Assembly (NCBI GenBank): GCA_019636875.1
Contig: JAHBWR010000028.1
Coordinates: 1-33,972, forward strand
From: Nitrospira sp.
GTDB lineage: Bacteria > Nitrospirota > Nitrospiria > Nitrospirales > Nitrospiraceae
DNA length: 33,972 nucleotides
Reading direction: 5' to 3'
In this document: piece after piece, positions 7,142 to 15,481 of the stretch
Layout: each line of letters begins with the position of its first letter
Position numbering within the stretch: position 1 is the first letter of the stretch
The notes under the pieces: model-generated
Seen by the model: the letters and a program-made list of their open reading frames with translations, nothing else
Database searches by the model: none
What the model was told of the DNA's origin: nothing
Position numbers and translations under genes: made by a program

Positions 7142-7176
7142 ATTGGGCATGAGCTACTTGAGAAACTATCAAATAG

Positions 7177-7193
7177 GGTTTCATTGTGAAACC
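7177..7193. promoter_or_regulatory. Short inverted repeat GGTTTCA-N3-TGAAACC
   Basis: A 7-bp stem with a TTG loop lies 35 bp after the barrel gene. Its core differs from the core of the 1649-1677 palindrome at only two of 15 bases, both in the spacer. It may be a second binding site for the same regulator or a weak hairpin; no T-run follows. Confidence 0.4.
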
Positions 7194-7399
7194 TGATTGC
7201 CCTCCGTCTTCCATTGAGCGAAAACGTGGCAGCTGTGAAGCAGGAAAAAGTCTCTATTGTGGTACAGATGCCACAGGGGCATTGCTTTCGTGCAACAAAA
7301 GTTTGGATTAGAGGATTCCAAACCATTATCAAACAAGAATAAAACTCTTAGGCACCTTGATTGCTTCTCGAAAGCACATCCCACTACTAGGAGCGTTCT

Positions 7400-7825
7400 G
7401 TGAATTTAGTGGATAACCGACAATTTCGTGGATGGCTCGTTCCTGCTACCTCGAGTGATCCGCTGAACGAAAGCTCGGAGGAGAGTCGCATTGGCCTGGA
7501 CGCCGATAAGGCGTGGTCGATGGAGACGGTGGAGCTGAAACCGATTATGAGCGGAATCAACCAGAGAGCTGACAAGCCGAGGCTCCAGACCTTCGGTGTT
7601 CGCACATCTGTTCAAGAGGGAGTCGATGGCGGCTGTCTCCCGCCCGTGTGGTGGTTTGAACATTTCGACACATGCTGGGCACCATTAAGAAAATGGCTTG
7701 GCCAGAAAAAAGTTCCCACTTTGAACGAGTTTCAACTAATTGCGAATCACGTGTCGGGTCTCACGAGCGTTGAAAAAACCATCGCGGTTTCAGCATTCGT
7801 GACGTACAGGAACATGCAGTGCTGA
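7400..7825 (+). CDS. Hypothetical protein
   Basis: GTG 7400 follows TAGGAG at a spacing of 6 bp. The 141-residue product has no signal peptide or membrane segment. The N-terminal half is hydrophilic. The C-terminal half (WWFEHFDTCWAPLRKWL and following) is helix-rich with several Trp residues. I do not recognise a family. It stands alone between the barrel gene and a convergent gene. Confidence 0.5.
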   Translation: MNLVDNRQFRGWLVPATSSDPLNESSEESRIGLDADKAWSMETVELKPIMSGINQRADKPRLQTFGVRTSVQEGVDGGCLPPVWWFEHFDTCWAPLRKWLGQKKVPTLNEFQLIANHVSGLTSVEKTIAVSAFVTYRNMQC

Positions 7826-7914
7826 TTCCTCCCGTGATAGATGTATCCTGCTTCGTTCCATCCGCAGATAGCATCACTGCATCATAAGAAACATTACGAT
7901 CGGCGTACCAGCTA

Positions 7915-8763
7915 TTAGGGGTGTGCGACAGCGTCGCTGCTGGTGCCGTCGTAGTATTGGATCGTACGTTCCTCAATAATAGGAATCGTGAAAGCTTTGG
8001 CCGGTTGGAAAGCGGGGGATTGTTCAGTCGTCTCTTCTTTGATCCAGTTGCCCAGCGAATCGTACTCGTAGGTCGTGATCCAAGTGCGAGGTTGTGGAAG
8101 ACCAAAAGTATGGGTGGTTGATCGAATGCGTTTGCCGGCCTCGTCATAGTCGTTGAGGACTCGACCGATGAGGGTGCCTTGCGCATCGTAACTCACAAGT
8201 TCTTGGAGTCGTCCCAGTACGTCATATCGGTGTTTTAATTCATTGAGCAATTCTCCCTTGCGATAGTACGCCGAATAGATCCGATGGCCTTGTATGTCGA
8301 AAAGACTTTTGTACCCTGTCGTACTGCTCACTGATAGCTGTTCCCAGAGATGACCTCGTTGGTCATAGAGCGAGAATTCGGCACTCTGAAAACGTCCATC
8401 ATCGGACGCCGTGACCGACGCCGTGTCTCGTCCAGCAAGGTCTCTCGCATAGATGACATGTTTTCGGTAGATGAGTCGTCCACTCTGGTCAAAGGCGAGC
8501 TCTTCTTGCAGATGGCCATCCTGGTTGTACTGAAAGAAGGAATGTGTTCCTGTCTTGGCGTGAGTGAGATCGAGCACGGCCTCTATGAGATGGCCAGCAC
8601 GATCATAGGTTTCAATGGTGGAATATCCGTGTTTTGTGACCGTGACACTACGAACAGGCCCGATCAACTCATTACGAACTTTGGTTGTTTCCGTGAAGCC
8701 TACCGTATCCCAAGGGTTCACGGAAACGGTGACAAGGATGACCAAGATCAATCGGAGAAACAT
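7915..8763 (-). CDS. Secreted YD/RHS-like repeat protein
   Basis: ATG 8763 is preferred over upstream in-frame starts because GAGGTG lies just before it and a signal peptide (MFLRLILVILVTVSV and following) begins there. The 282-residue product contains many loosely repeated units of the form Y/F-D-x-x-G-x-L/R with about 20-residue spacing (for example IETYDRAGHLIEAV, FSLYDQRGHLWEQL, YDVLGRLQELVSYD, NDYDEAGKRIRST). These are YD repeats, which in RHS proteins wrap a beta-sheet shell. It is much shorter than polymorphic-toxin RHS proteins and has no toxin tail or core motif, so it is more likely a stand-alone surface or periplasmic protein. Confidence 0.7.
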   Translation of the reverse strand: MFLRLILVILVTVSVNPWDTVGFTETTKVRNELIGPVRSVTVTKHGYSTIETYDRAGHLIEAVLDLTHAKTGTHSFFQYNQDGHLQEELAFDQSGRLIYRKHVIYARDLAGRDTASVTASDDGRFQSAEFSLYDQRGHLWEQLSVSSTTGYKSLFDIQGHRIYSAYYRKGELLNELKHRYDVLGRLQELVSYDAQGTLIGRVLNDYDEAGKRIRSTTHTFGLPQPRTWITTYEYDSLGNWIKEETTEQSPAFQPAKAFTIPIIEERTIQYYDGTSSDAVAHP

Positions 8764-8931
8764 GCCCACCTCTTCGTGAGATTCTACGATGAGATTGTAA
8801 AAAGATGAAGTAAGAGCAGGTTTTTCACCACCAATCATGCTGTACTCATAAGCCCTTCCACTATCTCCCTCTGACGCAATTCTTGGTTTCTCTTCGGTGG
8901 CTGATCGCGCAGTGATAGACTTGGTTCAATC

Positions 8932-9240
8932 ATGCCTTCTACCGCTCTTCAACCGAACTCTTGTGACGTGCCTACTACTCCAGTCATGGCCGTGATACTT
9001 TCACAAGCCGCAGTCTCGGCTCTGTGGCGTGGTCAGGTTGTGGAAGCCATCAAGCTGGTTCGCGTGGAGCAGCACATCGGATTGAAAGAAGCCAAAGAGC
9101 AAGTCGAGGCCTATGTGCACACGCAACCGGCTCTTAGGAGTCGGCTTGTCCACGCTCATGCGGATGCACGAGAAGGATTGCTTCGGTGGGTGATCTTCTT
9201 TCTTATTGGTGGTGCCGGGTTATTTTTCTTCTTGGCCTAG
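8932..9240 (+). CDS. Ribosomal L7/L12 C-terminal-domain-like protein with membrane tail
   Basis: Residues about 20-60 (AAVSALWRGQVVEAIKLVR, then GLKEAKEQVEAY) match the L7/L12 C-terminal fold, including the I-K-x-V-R...G-L-K-E-A-K pattern. Residues about 84-102 form a transmembrane helix ending the protein. It is too short to be the ribosomal stalk protein and lacks its N-terminal dimer domain. The start has no clear Shine-Dalgarno, and ATG 8986 is an alternative. It is followed after 19 bp by another small membrane protein. Function unknown. Confidence 0.7.
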   Translation: MPSTALQPNSCDVPTTPVMAVILSQAAVSALWRGQVVEAIKLVRVEQHIGLKEAKEQVEAYVHTQPALRSRLVHAHADAREGLLRWVIFFLIGGAGLFFFLA

Positions 9241-9259
9241 CCGTGGGATGGGGAGGCCT

Positions 9260-9460
9260 ATGGAATCGGATCAGATCCTGCTCGCACTCATCGGGATAGG
9301 GGCGTCATGTGTGACATTCTGCCTTATGCGGTTTCCCCACACACGGCGACCACCGTTTCAGCGATATGGACCATTCTCCCTCATCGCCTCATTCTTTGGA
9401 GCGCTCGCGATCTTCTGCATCTCCGTCTTGGCGGTCTACGCGCAAGCCGTGTGGCACTAA
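9260..9460 (+). CDS. Small two-helix membrane protein
   Basis: ATG 9260 follows GGGAGG at about 4 bp. The 66-residue product has two hydrophobic segments (about residues 5-22 and 40-62) separated by a basic loop HTRRPPFQRYG. No family is recognised. It is probably co-transcribed with the preceding gene. Confidence 0.55.
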   Translation: MESDQILLALIGIGASCVTFCLMRFPHTRRPPFQRYGPFSLIASFFGALAIFCISVLAVYAQAVWH

Positions 9461-9647
9461 CTACCGCATCGATCAGAGTTTCGAGTCCTTCAAACTGTTG
9501 CCCTCACCGCGATGACGCTGGCCTAACGGCCTGTGAACATCACCGCTCGCACATGTTCAGCGCTGAAAGTGGAATTTGTGCCATCCAAGCCTGTATTCTT
9601 ACTGGCACCATTCGGAGTTGAATGGCAGTTGAACCTTTTCGAGTTGT

Positions 9648-10196
9648 ATGCCAACCCACTCGATGTCTTCACAGAGATATGAAACCGATGGCCTAGTGAC
9701 TCAGTTTCTGACAGAGGACCATCGTCGATTAGAAGCTCTCCTCCAGTCAGTCTTTCATTCAGGTGGCCGAGTTGATCCGCCTATGTATGATCAGTTCCGA
9801 GCCGGGCTGCTTCGCCATATCGGGATGGAGGAAAAGATACTATTGCCGACCGTGCAACGTCTCAGGGGCGGGGAACCTCTCGCACTTGCCGCCAGACTAC
9901 GCCTCGATCACGGCGCCATCGCGGCCCTCCTCATGCCGACTCCAACAGCCAGTCTGATTGCGACGTTACAAAAAATCCTAAACAAGCACAATCTGATTGA
10001 AGAGGGACCCGAGGGTTTGTACGAGACCTGCGACGCGTTAGCGGGTGCTGAGAGCCAGCAGCTGCTGGCTCGCTTGCGGGCTGCTCCAGACCTATCTGTT
10101 CTGCCTCATGCCGATACACCTGCGGTCCTTGGCGCCGTCCGCCGTGCATTAGAGCGGGCCGGCTACGCAGATCTTGGCGACTCGTCTTTTCTGTGA
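9648..10196 (+). CDS. Hemerythrin (HHE) domain protein
   Basis: The 182-residue cytoplasmic protein shows the HHE pattern of metal ligands in a four-helix bundle: EDHRRLE, LLRHIGMEEKILLP, RLDHGAI and NKHNLIEEGPEGLYE. These would bind a di-iron or other metal centre, for oxygen, NO or iron sensing or repair. ATG 9663 is a possible alternative start. It lies 45 bp before prfC. Confidence 0.8.
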   Translation: MPTHSMSSQRYETDGLVTQFLTEDHRRLEALLQSVFHSGGRVDPPMYDQFRAGLLRHIGMEEKILLPTVQRLRGGEPLALAARLRLDHGAIAALLMPTPTASLIATLQKILNKHNLIEEGPEGLYETCDALAGAESQQLLARLRAAPDLSVLPHADTPAVLGAVRRALERAGYADLGDSSFL

Positions 10197-10241
10197 AGTT
10201 CCACTTCCGATAACACGAATGTGATATGCTGCCGACCCATT

Positions 10242-11846
10242 ATGACAACTGACACGACGTTTGCGAGTGAATTAGCTGCGGCCATTGCGCGAAGGAGGAC
10301 GTTTGCCATCATCAGTCACCCTGATGCCGGCAAGACGACCTTGACCGAAAAATTGCTCTTGTACTCCGGGCTCATCCGAACAGCCGGGATGGTGCGGGGC
10401 CGCAAAGGTGGAAAAGCCACGGCATCTGATTGGATGGGAATGGAACAGGAGCGGGGAATCTCCATCACGGCCTCCGCCATGCAGTTTCCATATAAAGGTG
10501 CAGTCATTAATTTGCTTGATACCCCTGGCCATCAAGACTTTTCTGAAGATACCTATCGTACGCTGACGGCGGCGGATAGTGCCATCATGGTCATTGATGC
10601 GGCCAAAGGTGTTGAAACGCAGACTCGGAAGCTGTTTGCTGTGTGCCGCATGCGGCGGATCCCTGTGCTGACCTTGATCAACAAGATGGACTTGCCTGGA
10701 CGTCCGCCTCTCGATTTGATGACTGAAGTCGAACAGGCCTTGAACATCCATGCCAGCGCCATTAATTGGCCCATTGGGTCAGGAAGTGATTTTGTCGGGA
10801 TTGTGACTCGTGCCGATAACCGCGTGCAGCTCTTCAGCAGGACGGCACATGGCGGAGCCACGAAAGTTGAAACGGACAGCTTGGCCTTGGCAGAACTCGG
10901 GGCTAGCGGCCGAGTTTCACAGGAGACGATGGACCAGGTTGTGCACGACTTGGAACTACTGGAGATCGCTGGAAATCCATTTACCCGCGACCGGTTTCTT
11001 CAAGGGGAAGTGACTCCGGTCTTTTTCGGGTCGGCTCTCACAAACTTCGGAGTGGAAAGTTTTCTCGATGCGTTTGTGGAGTTGGCGCCGAGCCCTAGTG
11101 CCCGACCTGCTGATGGCGATGGTGGGGTCGAGCTCTTGGTTGATCCCATCGACATGCCTTTCAGTGCCTATGTCTTCAAACTTCAAGCCAACATGAACCC
11201 GAAGCATCGCGACAGCACGGCGTTTCTTCGCATCTGTTCCGGCCGTTTTGAACGGGATATGGTCGTGAAGCATCACCGGCTGGGGCGCGAGCTTCGATTG
11301 GCGAGGCCGCATAGTTTGGTGGCGCAGGAGCGGAGCACGGTCGAAGAGGCCTATCCGGGAGATATTGTTGGCATCATTAACCCCGGTGTGTTTGCCATTG
11401 GCGATACGGTTTCGGTGACGGGCGGATTCAATTTCAAGCCGCTGCCGCAATTTCAGCCTGAAATCTTTGCCCGTCTGAGACCGACCGATGTCGGGAAGCG
11501 CAAGTCCTTCGACAAGGGGCTCACTCAGATGGCGCAGGAGGGAACCGTCCAGATTATGCGAAGCCTCAACGATCAGGAAGCCTTGATTGCCGCAGTTGGC
11601 CGTCTTCAATTTGAGGTGCTGCAGTATCGACTTCGCCAAGAATACCGTGTGGAGACGATCTTGGAGACCTTGCCGTTCACCTGCAGCGCATGGCTGGAGG
11701 GAGATCCGTCAACCTTCAAGGGGCCGTCGGCTTCCATGATGGTGAAAGACCATCGTGATCGGGTCGTCGTGCTTTTCGGTGATCAGCTGATGAAGACGAT
11801 CGCGCGAGACCGCAATCCCGATCATGTGCTGCGAGACATGGGGTGA
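10242..11846 (+). CDS. prfC: Peptide chain release factor 3
   Basis: This translational GTPase recycles RF1 and RF2 after termination. G1 is SHPDAGKTTLTE, G2 lies in RGISITAS, G3 is DTPGHQDF and G4 is NKMD, in a 534-residue protein of usual RF3 length. The start ATG 10242 matches the family N-terminus; an in-frame start at 10221 would add 7 atypical residues. No Shine-Dalgarno is present. An extended -10-like TGATATGCT (10222-10230) lies just upstream, suggesting a very short or absent 5' leader. It converges with the VOC gene, with the stop codons 5 bp apart. Confidence 0.97.
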   Translation: MTTDTTFASELAAAIARRRTFAIISHPDAGKTTLTEKLLLYSGLIRTAGMVRGRKGGKATASDWMGMEQERGISITASAMQFPYKGAVINLLDTPGHQDFSEDTYRTLTAADSAIMVIDAAKGVETQTRKLFAVCRMRRIPVLTLINKMDLPGRPPLDLMTEVEQALNIHASAINWPIGSGSDFVGIVTRADNRVQLFSRTAHGGATKVETDSLALAELGASGRVSQETMDQVVHDLELLEIAGNPFTRDRFLQGEVTPVFFGSALTNFGVESFLDAFVELAPSPSARPADGDGGVELLVDPIDMPFSAYVFKLQANMNPKHRDSTAFLRICSGRFERDMVVKHHRLGRELRLARPHSLVAQERSTVEEAYPGDIVGIINPGVFAIGDTVSVTGGFNFKPLPQFQPEIFARLRPTDVGKRKSFDKGLTQMAQEGTVQIMRSLNDQEALIAAVGRLQFEVLQYRLRQEYRVETILETLPFTCSAWLEGDPSTFKGPSASMMVKDHRDRVVVLFGDQLMKTIARDRNPDHVLRDMG

Positions 11847-11851
11847 GGCAC

Positions 11852-12448
11852 TTAACGACCGGTCGAAGATTTCATGAGGCTGTCAGCCTGAGGTGGGAGA
11901 AAGCCCAAGTACCCTCGGTGTCGCTCCGCCAGCTCCAGAACGGAGAAGGGTTGTCCATCGATCGTCTCCGGTGCAGAAAAAATCTGCCTGAGTGACCCGC
12001 CACGTTCTCCAACGATGTTTCCGGCAAAAACCACTCCTTGTTCCTGAAGTCGCGCGACAGCCAGTTCGATATCTTCAACCCGAACTGCGACATGGTGGAA
12101 GACCTTGTCACCGAACTTCTTGACCCACCCTGGGATGATACTGGTGTGTCCTCGTTTATCGGGATACGCCTGGTCGACAAACAGAGCGGGGTAGCCGACT
12201 TTGCGGAAGACCTTCGCGTACCAGTCGTCGTATTGAAGGGTTTCGTCGTAGTCATAGCCAAGTTTCACGAAGGGCTCAGCTCCTCGATCGATGTCCAACG
12301 TGCGGATCGTCACATGATCTATGACGGGAGAGAATCCCACTCCAGATTGATCGAGCAAGGTCTTGAGCACACTAGCCGCTCGGTTATGCTCGATGTAGTC
12401 GGCAACCATCCGCGCCAGAAGTGCATCCAGTAACTGGGCTTGGTCCAT
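11852..12448 (-). CDS. VOC-superfamily protein in lysine/aminoadipate operon
   Basis: ATG 12448 is supported by AGAGGAC upstream; longer frames run into the ALDH gene. The 198-residue product has candidate metal ligands in VOC positions: His in VIDHVTIR, His in FHHVAVRVED and Glu in SVLELAER. This is the 2-His-1-carboxylate set of VOC iron dioxygenases. The gene lies 11 bp after an aminoadipate-semialdehyde dehydrogenase gene, so a role on 2-oxoadipate or a related compound is plausible. It is much shorter than the known 2-oxoadipate dioxygenase (DUF1338), so this remains inference. Confidence 0.7.
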   Translation of the reverse strand: MDQAQLLDALLARMVADYIEHNRAASVLKTLLDQSGVGFSPVIDHVTIRTLDIDRGAEPFVKLGYDYDETLQYDDWYAKVFRKVGYPALFVDQAYPDKRGHTSIIPGWVKKFGDKVFHHVAVRVEDIELAVARLQEQGVVFAGNIVGERGGSLRQIFSAPETIDGQPFSVLELAERHRGYLGFLPPQADSLMKSSTGR

Positions 12449-12459
12449 GGTCGTCCTCT

Positions 12460-13989
12460 TTACGATCCAAACTTGATCCCCTGGGCAAGCGGCAATTCCC
12501 TTCCCCAGTTGACGGTATTGGTTTGCCGACGCATATAGGCTTTCCAGGAATCCGATCCAGCCTCCCGGCCTCCGCCTGTGTCCTTTTCTCCACCGAATGC
12601 GCCGCCGATTTCCGCCCCGGACGTGCCAATGTTGACGTTGGCGATACCGCAATCACTCCCGGCTGCAGACACGAATTGCTCGCCGTGGCGCACATCGTTC
12701 GAAAATATGGCGGAGGAGAGACCCTGAGGAACGTTGTTCTGCAAGGTGATCGCCTCGTCAATGGTTTGGAACGGCATGACGTAGAGAATCGGCGCAAATG
12801 TTTCGCGTTGCACGATCGGCCATTCATTTTTGGCCCGCACGATCGTCGGTTCGACGAAATATCCTGGGCGATTCAGCACGTGTCCTCCGTACAGCACCTC
12901 GCCGCCTTCTTTTTTGATCTCGTCGAGTGCGGCACGATAGCATTCAACGGCGACCTGGTCGATGAGCGGTCCCATCAGTACATCTTTTTCCAGCGGATTG
13001 CCGATTCGGACCTGTGCATAGGCCTTCACGAGTCTGCCGAGGAGCTCCTCATATCGTGACTCATGGATGAACAGACGTCTCGTCGTGGTGCAGCGTTGAC
13101 CAGCGGTTCCGACGGCCCCGAATACGATGGCCCGCACTGCCATGTCGAGATCGGCGGTCTGGTCGACAATGACGGCGTTGTTGCCGCTAAGTTCCAGGAG
13201 CGTTCGCCCTAATCGCTGGCCGACGAGCGCGGCCACTCGACGTCCCACTGGCACAGATCCGGTGAAAGAAATGAGAGGCAAGCGATCATCCTGTACCATC
13301 TGGTCTGCGAGGGCAGGCTGATCCGTGATGCAGAGAGAAAAAATACCGGGATATCCCTGTTGCTGCATCACACGATTACAAATTTGTTGTACCGCCACGG
13401 CACAGAGTGGCGCCTTAGGTGATGGTTTCCAGATGACCGTGTCGCCGGCGATGGCGGCGATAAAGGCGTTCCACGCCCACACGGCTACGGGAAAGTTGAA
13501 TGCCGTGATGACACCGACTGGTCCTAACGGATGCCACTGCTCACTCATCCGGTGAGCGGGCCGTTCTGACTGCATCGTGACACCGTAGAGCATCCGCGAC
13601 TGACCGACGGAAAAATCAGTCATATCGATCATCTCCTGCACTTCGCCGTCTCCTTCCGCCTTGATCTTACCGACTTCCAGCGAGACGAGCGTGCCAAGCT
13701 GATCTTTTTTCTCTCGAAGCGCTTGACCGATGAGTCGAACGAGTTCACCACGTTTGGGCGCAGGCACCAGTCGCCAGGTCCGGAACGCCTCGAGCGAATC
13801 CGTGACGATTCGCTGATAATCCTCAGCGGAACAGGAATAGACGCCGGCGATCTGCTCACCGGTCGACGGATTGATAGAAGAAACAAGCGTACCGTCATTT
13901 CTGCCGGACCACCAGCCGGCGCCGGTGCTGCCACCGGAATTGACGGCTTGAATGCCGAGGTCTCGTAGGGCGGTGTGAAAGGTGCTCAT
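12460..13989 (-). CDS. ALDH7-type aldehyde dehydrogenase (L-aminoadipate-semialdehyde dehydrogenase)
   Basis: This NAD-dependent enzyme likely oxidises aminoadipate semialdehyde to aminoadipate. The catalytic Cys300 lies in AGQRCTT and Glu266 in LLELSGNN; the oxyanion Asn is in FNFPVAVW. The 509-residue length and the GPVGVITAFNFPVAVWAWN and SFTGSVPVGR segments fit the ALDH7 (antiquitin) group. Its start overlaps the upstream saccharopine-dehydrogenase-like gene as ATGA, indicating coupling. The context supports the aminoadipate assignment over other aldehydes. Confidence 0.9.
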   Translation of the reverse strand: MSTFHTALRDLGIQAVNSGGSTGAGWWSGRNDGTLVSSINPSTGEQIAGVYSCSAEDYQRIVTDSLEAFRTWRLVPAPKRGELVRLIGQALREKKDQLGTLVSLEVGKIKAEGDGEVQEMIDMTDFSVGQSRMLYGVTMQSERPAHRMSEQWHPLGPVGVITAFNFPVAVWAWNAFIAAIAGDTVIWKPSPKAPLCAVAVQQICNRVMQQQGYPGIFSLCITDQPALADQMVQDDRLPLISFTGSVPVGRRVAALVGQRLGRTLLELSGNNAVIVDQTADLDMAVRAIVFGAVGTAGQRCTTTRRLFIHESRYEELLGRLVKAYAQVRIGNPLEKDVLMGPLIDQVAVECYRAALDEIKKEGGEVLYGGHVLNRPGYFVEPTIVRAKNEWPIVQRETFAPILYVMPFQTIDEAITLQNNVPQGLSSAIFSNDVRHGEQFVSAAGSDCGIANVNIGTSGAEIGGAFGGEKDTGGGREAGSDSWKAYMRRQTNTVNWGRELPLAQGIKFGS

Positions 13990-15074
13990 CTGAAACAGGC
14001 TCCTAAATCATTGTCCAAGAACGTCTTCAACGAGATGGACTCCTGCGTGACAAATCCATGGTACTGCGCAGGGTTATTCAAGACAAGGTCCATGACGCAG
14101 CACGCACTGGAAGCCGTCGTCACTTGAATCGCCGACCACAGTGTACCTTTGATGCATTGTGGGTAAATCTTTTTCGCGTAATTTTCCTCGAACAGACCAC
14201 CATTCTTCGTTCCCGTCACCGACGCATAGATCAAGACAACGTCTTGCAGCGTTTGTGGAATAGCACGTTCAAGCACGCGTTTGAGTGTCTCGCGATCCTC
14301 ATTGAGCTTGAGGTCTTTCATCAATAAATGAATTTTCTCGCAATGGCCTGGGTAACGCAGCGTCTTGTAATTCATCGTTCTGACTCTTCCGGTATAACTG
14401 TCCGCCAACGTACCTAATCCGCCGGACGTATTGAAGGCTTCGTACAAGAGCCCATCCAGCTCGATGGTCTCGTACCCTTCTAGCGGCTGCAGAGGGACTT
14501 TTTCTCCCTCTTCAATGCCGTAGCACACATTGCCATACTCGTTAATGAGCCCGTCCGTGGACCAGGTGAGCGAATACTTCAACGCGTTGCTGGGATGCAC
14601 CGGCAAGGCACCGACCCGCATCTTGACCGTGTCCAATGTTGCAAAATGAGTCATGAGCTCATGCGCGACGATACTGATGAAGCCTGGCGCGAGTCCACAT
14701 TGAGGCATGAAGGCATGGCTGGCTCCAGAACTCAGAACTTTGATCTGGTTCGTCACCTCTACATCTTCAGTGAGGTCGAAGTAGTGAAGATTATGGGTCA
14801 AGGCGAGACCGGCAACCGTTGGGTTGCAGAAATAGGGCAAGCTCGACAAGATCGCGTCCATCTGATGGGTGGAAAGATAGGTACTGACGGCGTCGGGGTG
14901 TCGAACATCGAGCAGGCAGGGGGTGACTCGTTCCAGTCGGAGATTCTCAACCAGATCCCTGGGAGCATCCAAAGTCTTGTCGCCCAGATGAATCTCATAC
15001 CGGTTGGTTTGATTCAGCAGGCAGGCGATGAGTGAGCCGATCTTTCCGGCCCCAAGGATGAGCACACGATTCAT
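13986..15074 (-). CDS. Saccharopine dehydrogenase-like protein
   Basis: The N-terminal Rossmann motif VLILGAGKIGSLIA binds NAD(P). The remainder, with MPQCGLAPGF and VGALPVHPSNALKYSLTWS segments, matches the saccharopine dehydrogenase C-terminal/Lys9-like fold. The reaction would be saccharopine to glutamate plus aminoadipate semialdehyde, or a direct lysine 6-dehydrogenation. No separate lysine-ketoglutarate reductase is in the window. The start has no Shine-Dalgarno but TATAAT ends 8 bp upstream, so the transcript is probably leaderless. It is first in a three-gene operon with the ALDH7 and VOC genes. Confidence 0.88.
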   Translation of the reverse strand: MNRVLILGAGKIGSLIACLLNQTNRYEIHLGDKTLDAPRDLVENLRLERVTPCLLDVRHPDAVSTYLSTHQMDAILSSLPYFCNPTVAGLALTHNLHYFDLTEDVEVTNQIKVLSSGASHAFMPQCGLAPGFISIVAHELMTHFATLDTVKMRVGALPVHPSNALKYSLTWSTDGLINEYGNVCYGIEEGEKVPLQPLEGYETIELDGLLYEAFNTSGGLGTLADSYTGRVRTMNYKTLRYPGHCEKIHLLMKDLKLNEDRETLKRVLERAIPQTLQDVVLIYASVTGTKNGGLFEENYAKKIYPQCIKGTLWSAIQVTTASSACCVMDLVLNNPAQYHGFVTQESISLKTFLDNDLGACFR

Positions 15075-15082
15075 GATGGTGC

Positions 15083-15088
15083 ATTATA
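15083..15088 (-). promoter_or_regulatory. -10 hexamer of the aminoadipate operon
   Basis: A perfect TATAAT on the minus strand ends 8 bp before the ATG at 15074. No good -35 is seen. With a usual start point, transcription would begin at or within a base or two of the start codon. Confidence 0.55.
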
Positions 15089-15150
15089 CCCTTCCATTGG
15101 AAGACGAGCACTTGGTTTGAGAATTCTTGCGAGTCGAGGTGTGTTGTTGG

Positions 15151-15471
15151 TTAGTTTTGTTCGAGCGAGTCGATGAGGTATTGAGGAGCGCACGTTGATT
15201 CTGTCGTGCTTTGACTATAGCGGCAAGGAGGGATATCGGCTTGGAGTCTTCTGAGGAGCGTGGTCATCTTCATCGTGCTCGGCACTTCGCAGATCCACAC
15301 GTGCATGCCGGATTCGAGTTCATCGAAATGGCGTTGCACACGAAAGCTCGGCTGTTCCATGAAGTAAGCGGAGAGAAAACCGTTCACGGCCGTCACGACC
15401 CAGGGATGTTCCTGGATGTAGCGGTAGCTGAGCCGGAGTTCGGTGATCGTGATGTCCTGTCCGGTTTCCAT
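15151..15471 (-). CDS. Small protein of unknown function
   Basis: ATG 15471 is chosen because it lies 10 bp past the stop of the AraC gene; the longer frame from 15582 would overlap that gene by 101 bp. The 106-residue product has a helix-rich N-terminus (ITITELRLSYRYIQEHPWVV) and three Cys residues. No family recognised. It is likely co-transcribed with the AraC regulator. Confidence 0.5.
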   Translation of the reverse strand: METGQDITITELRLSYRYIQEHPWVVTAVNGFLSAYFMEQPSFRVQRHFDELESGMHVWICEVPSTMKMTTLLRRLQADIPPCRYSQSTTESTCAPQYLIDSLEQN

Positions 15472-15481
15472 CCTATCTCTA

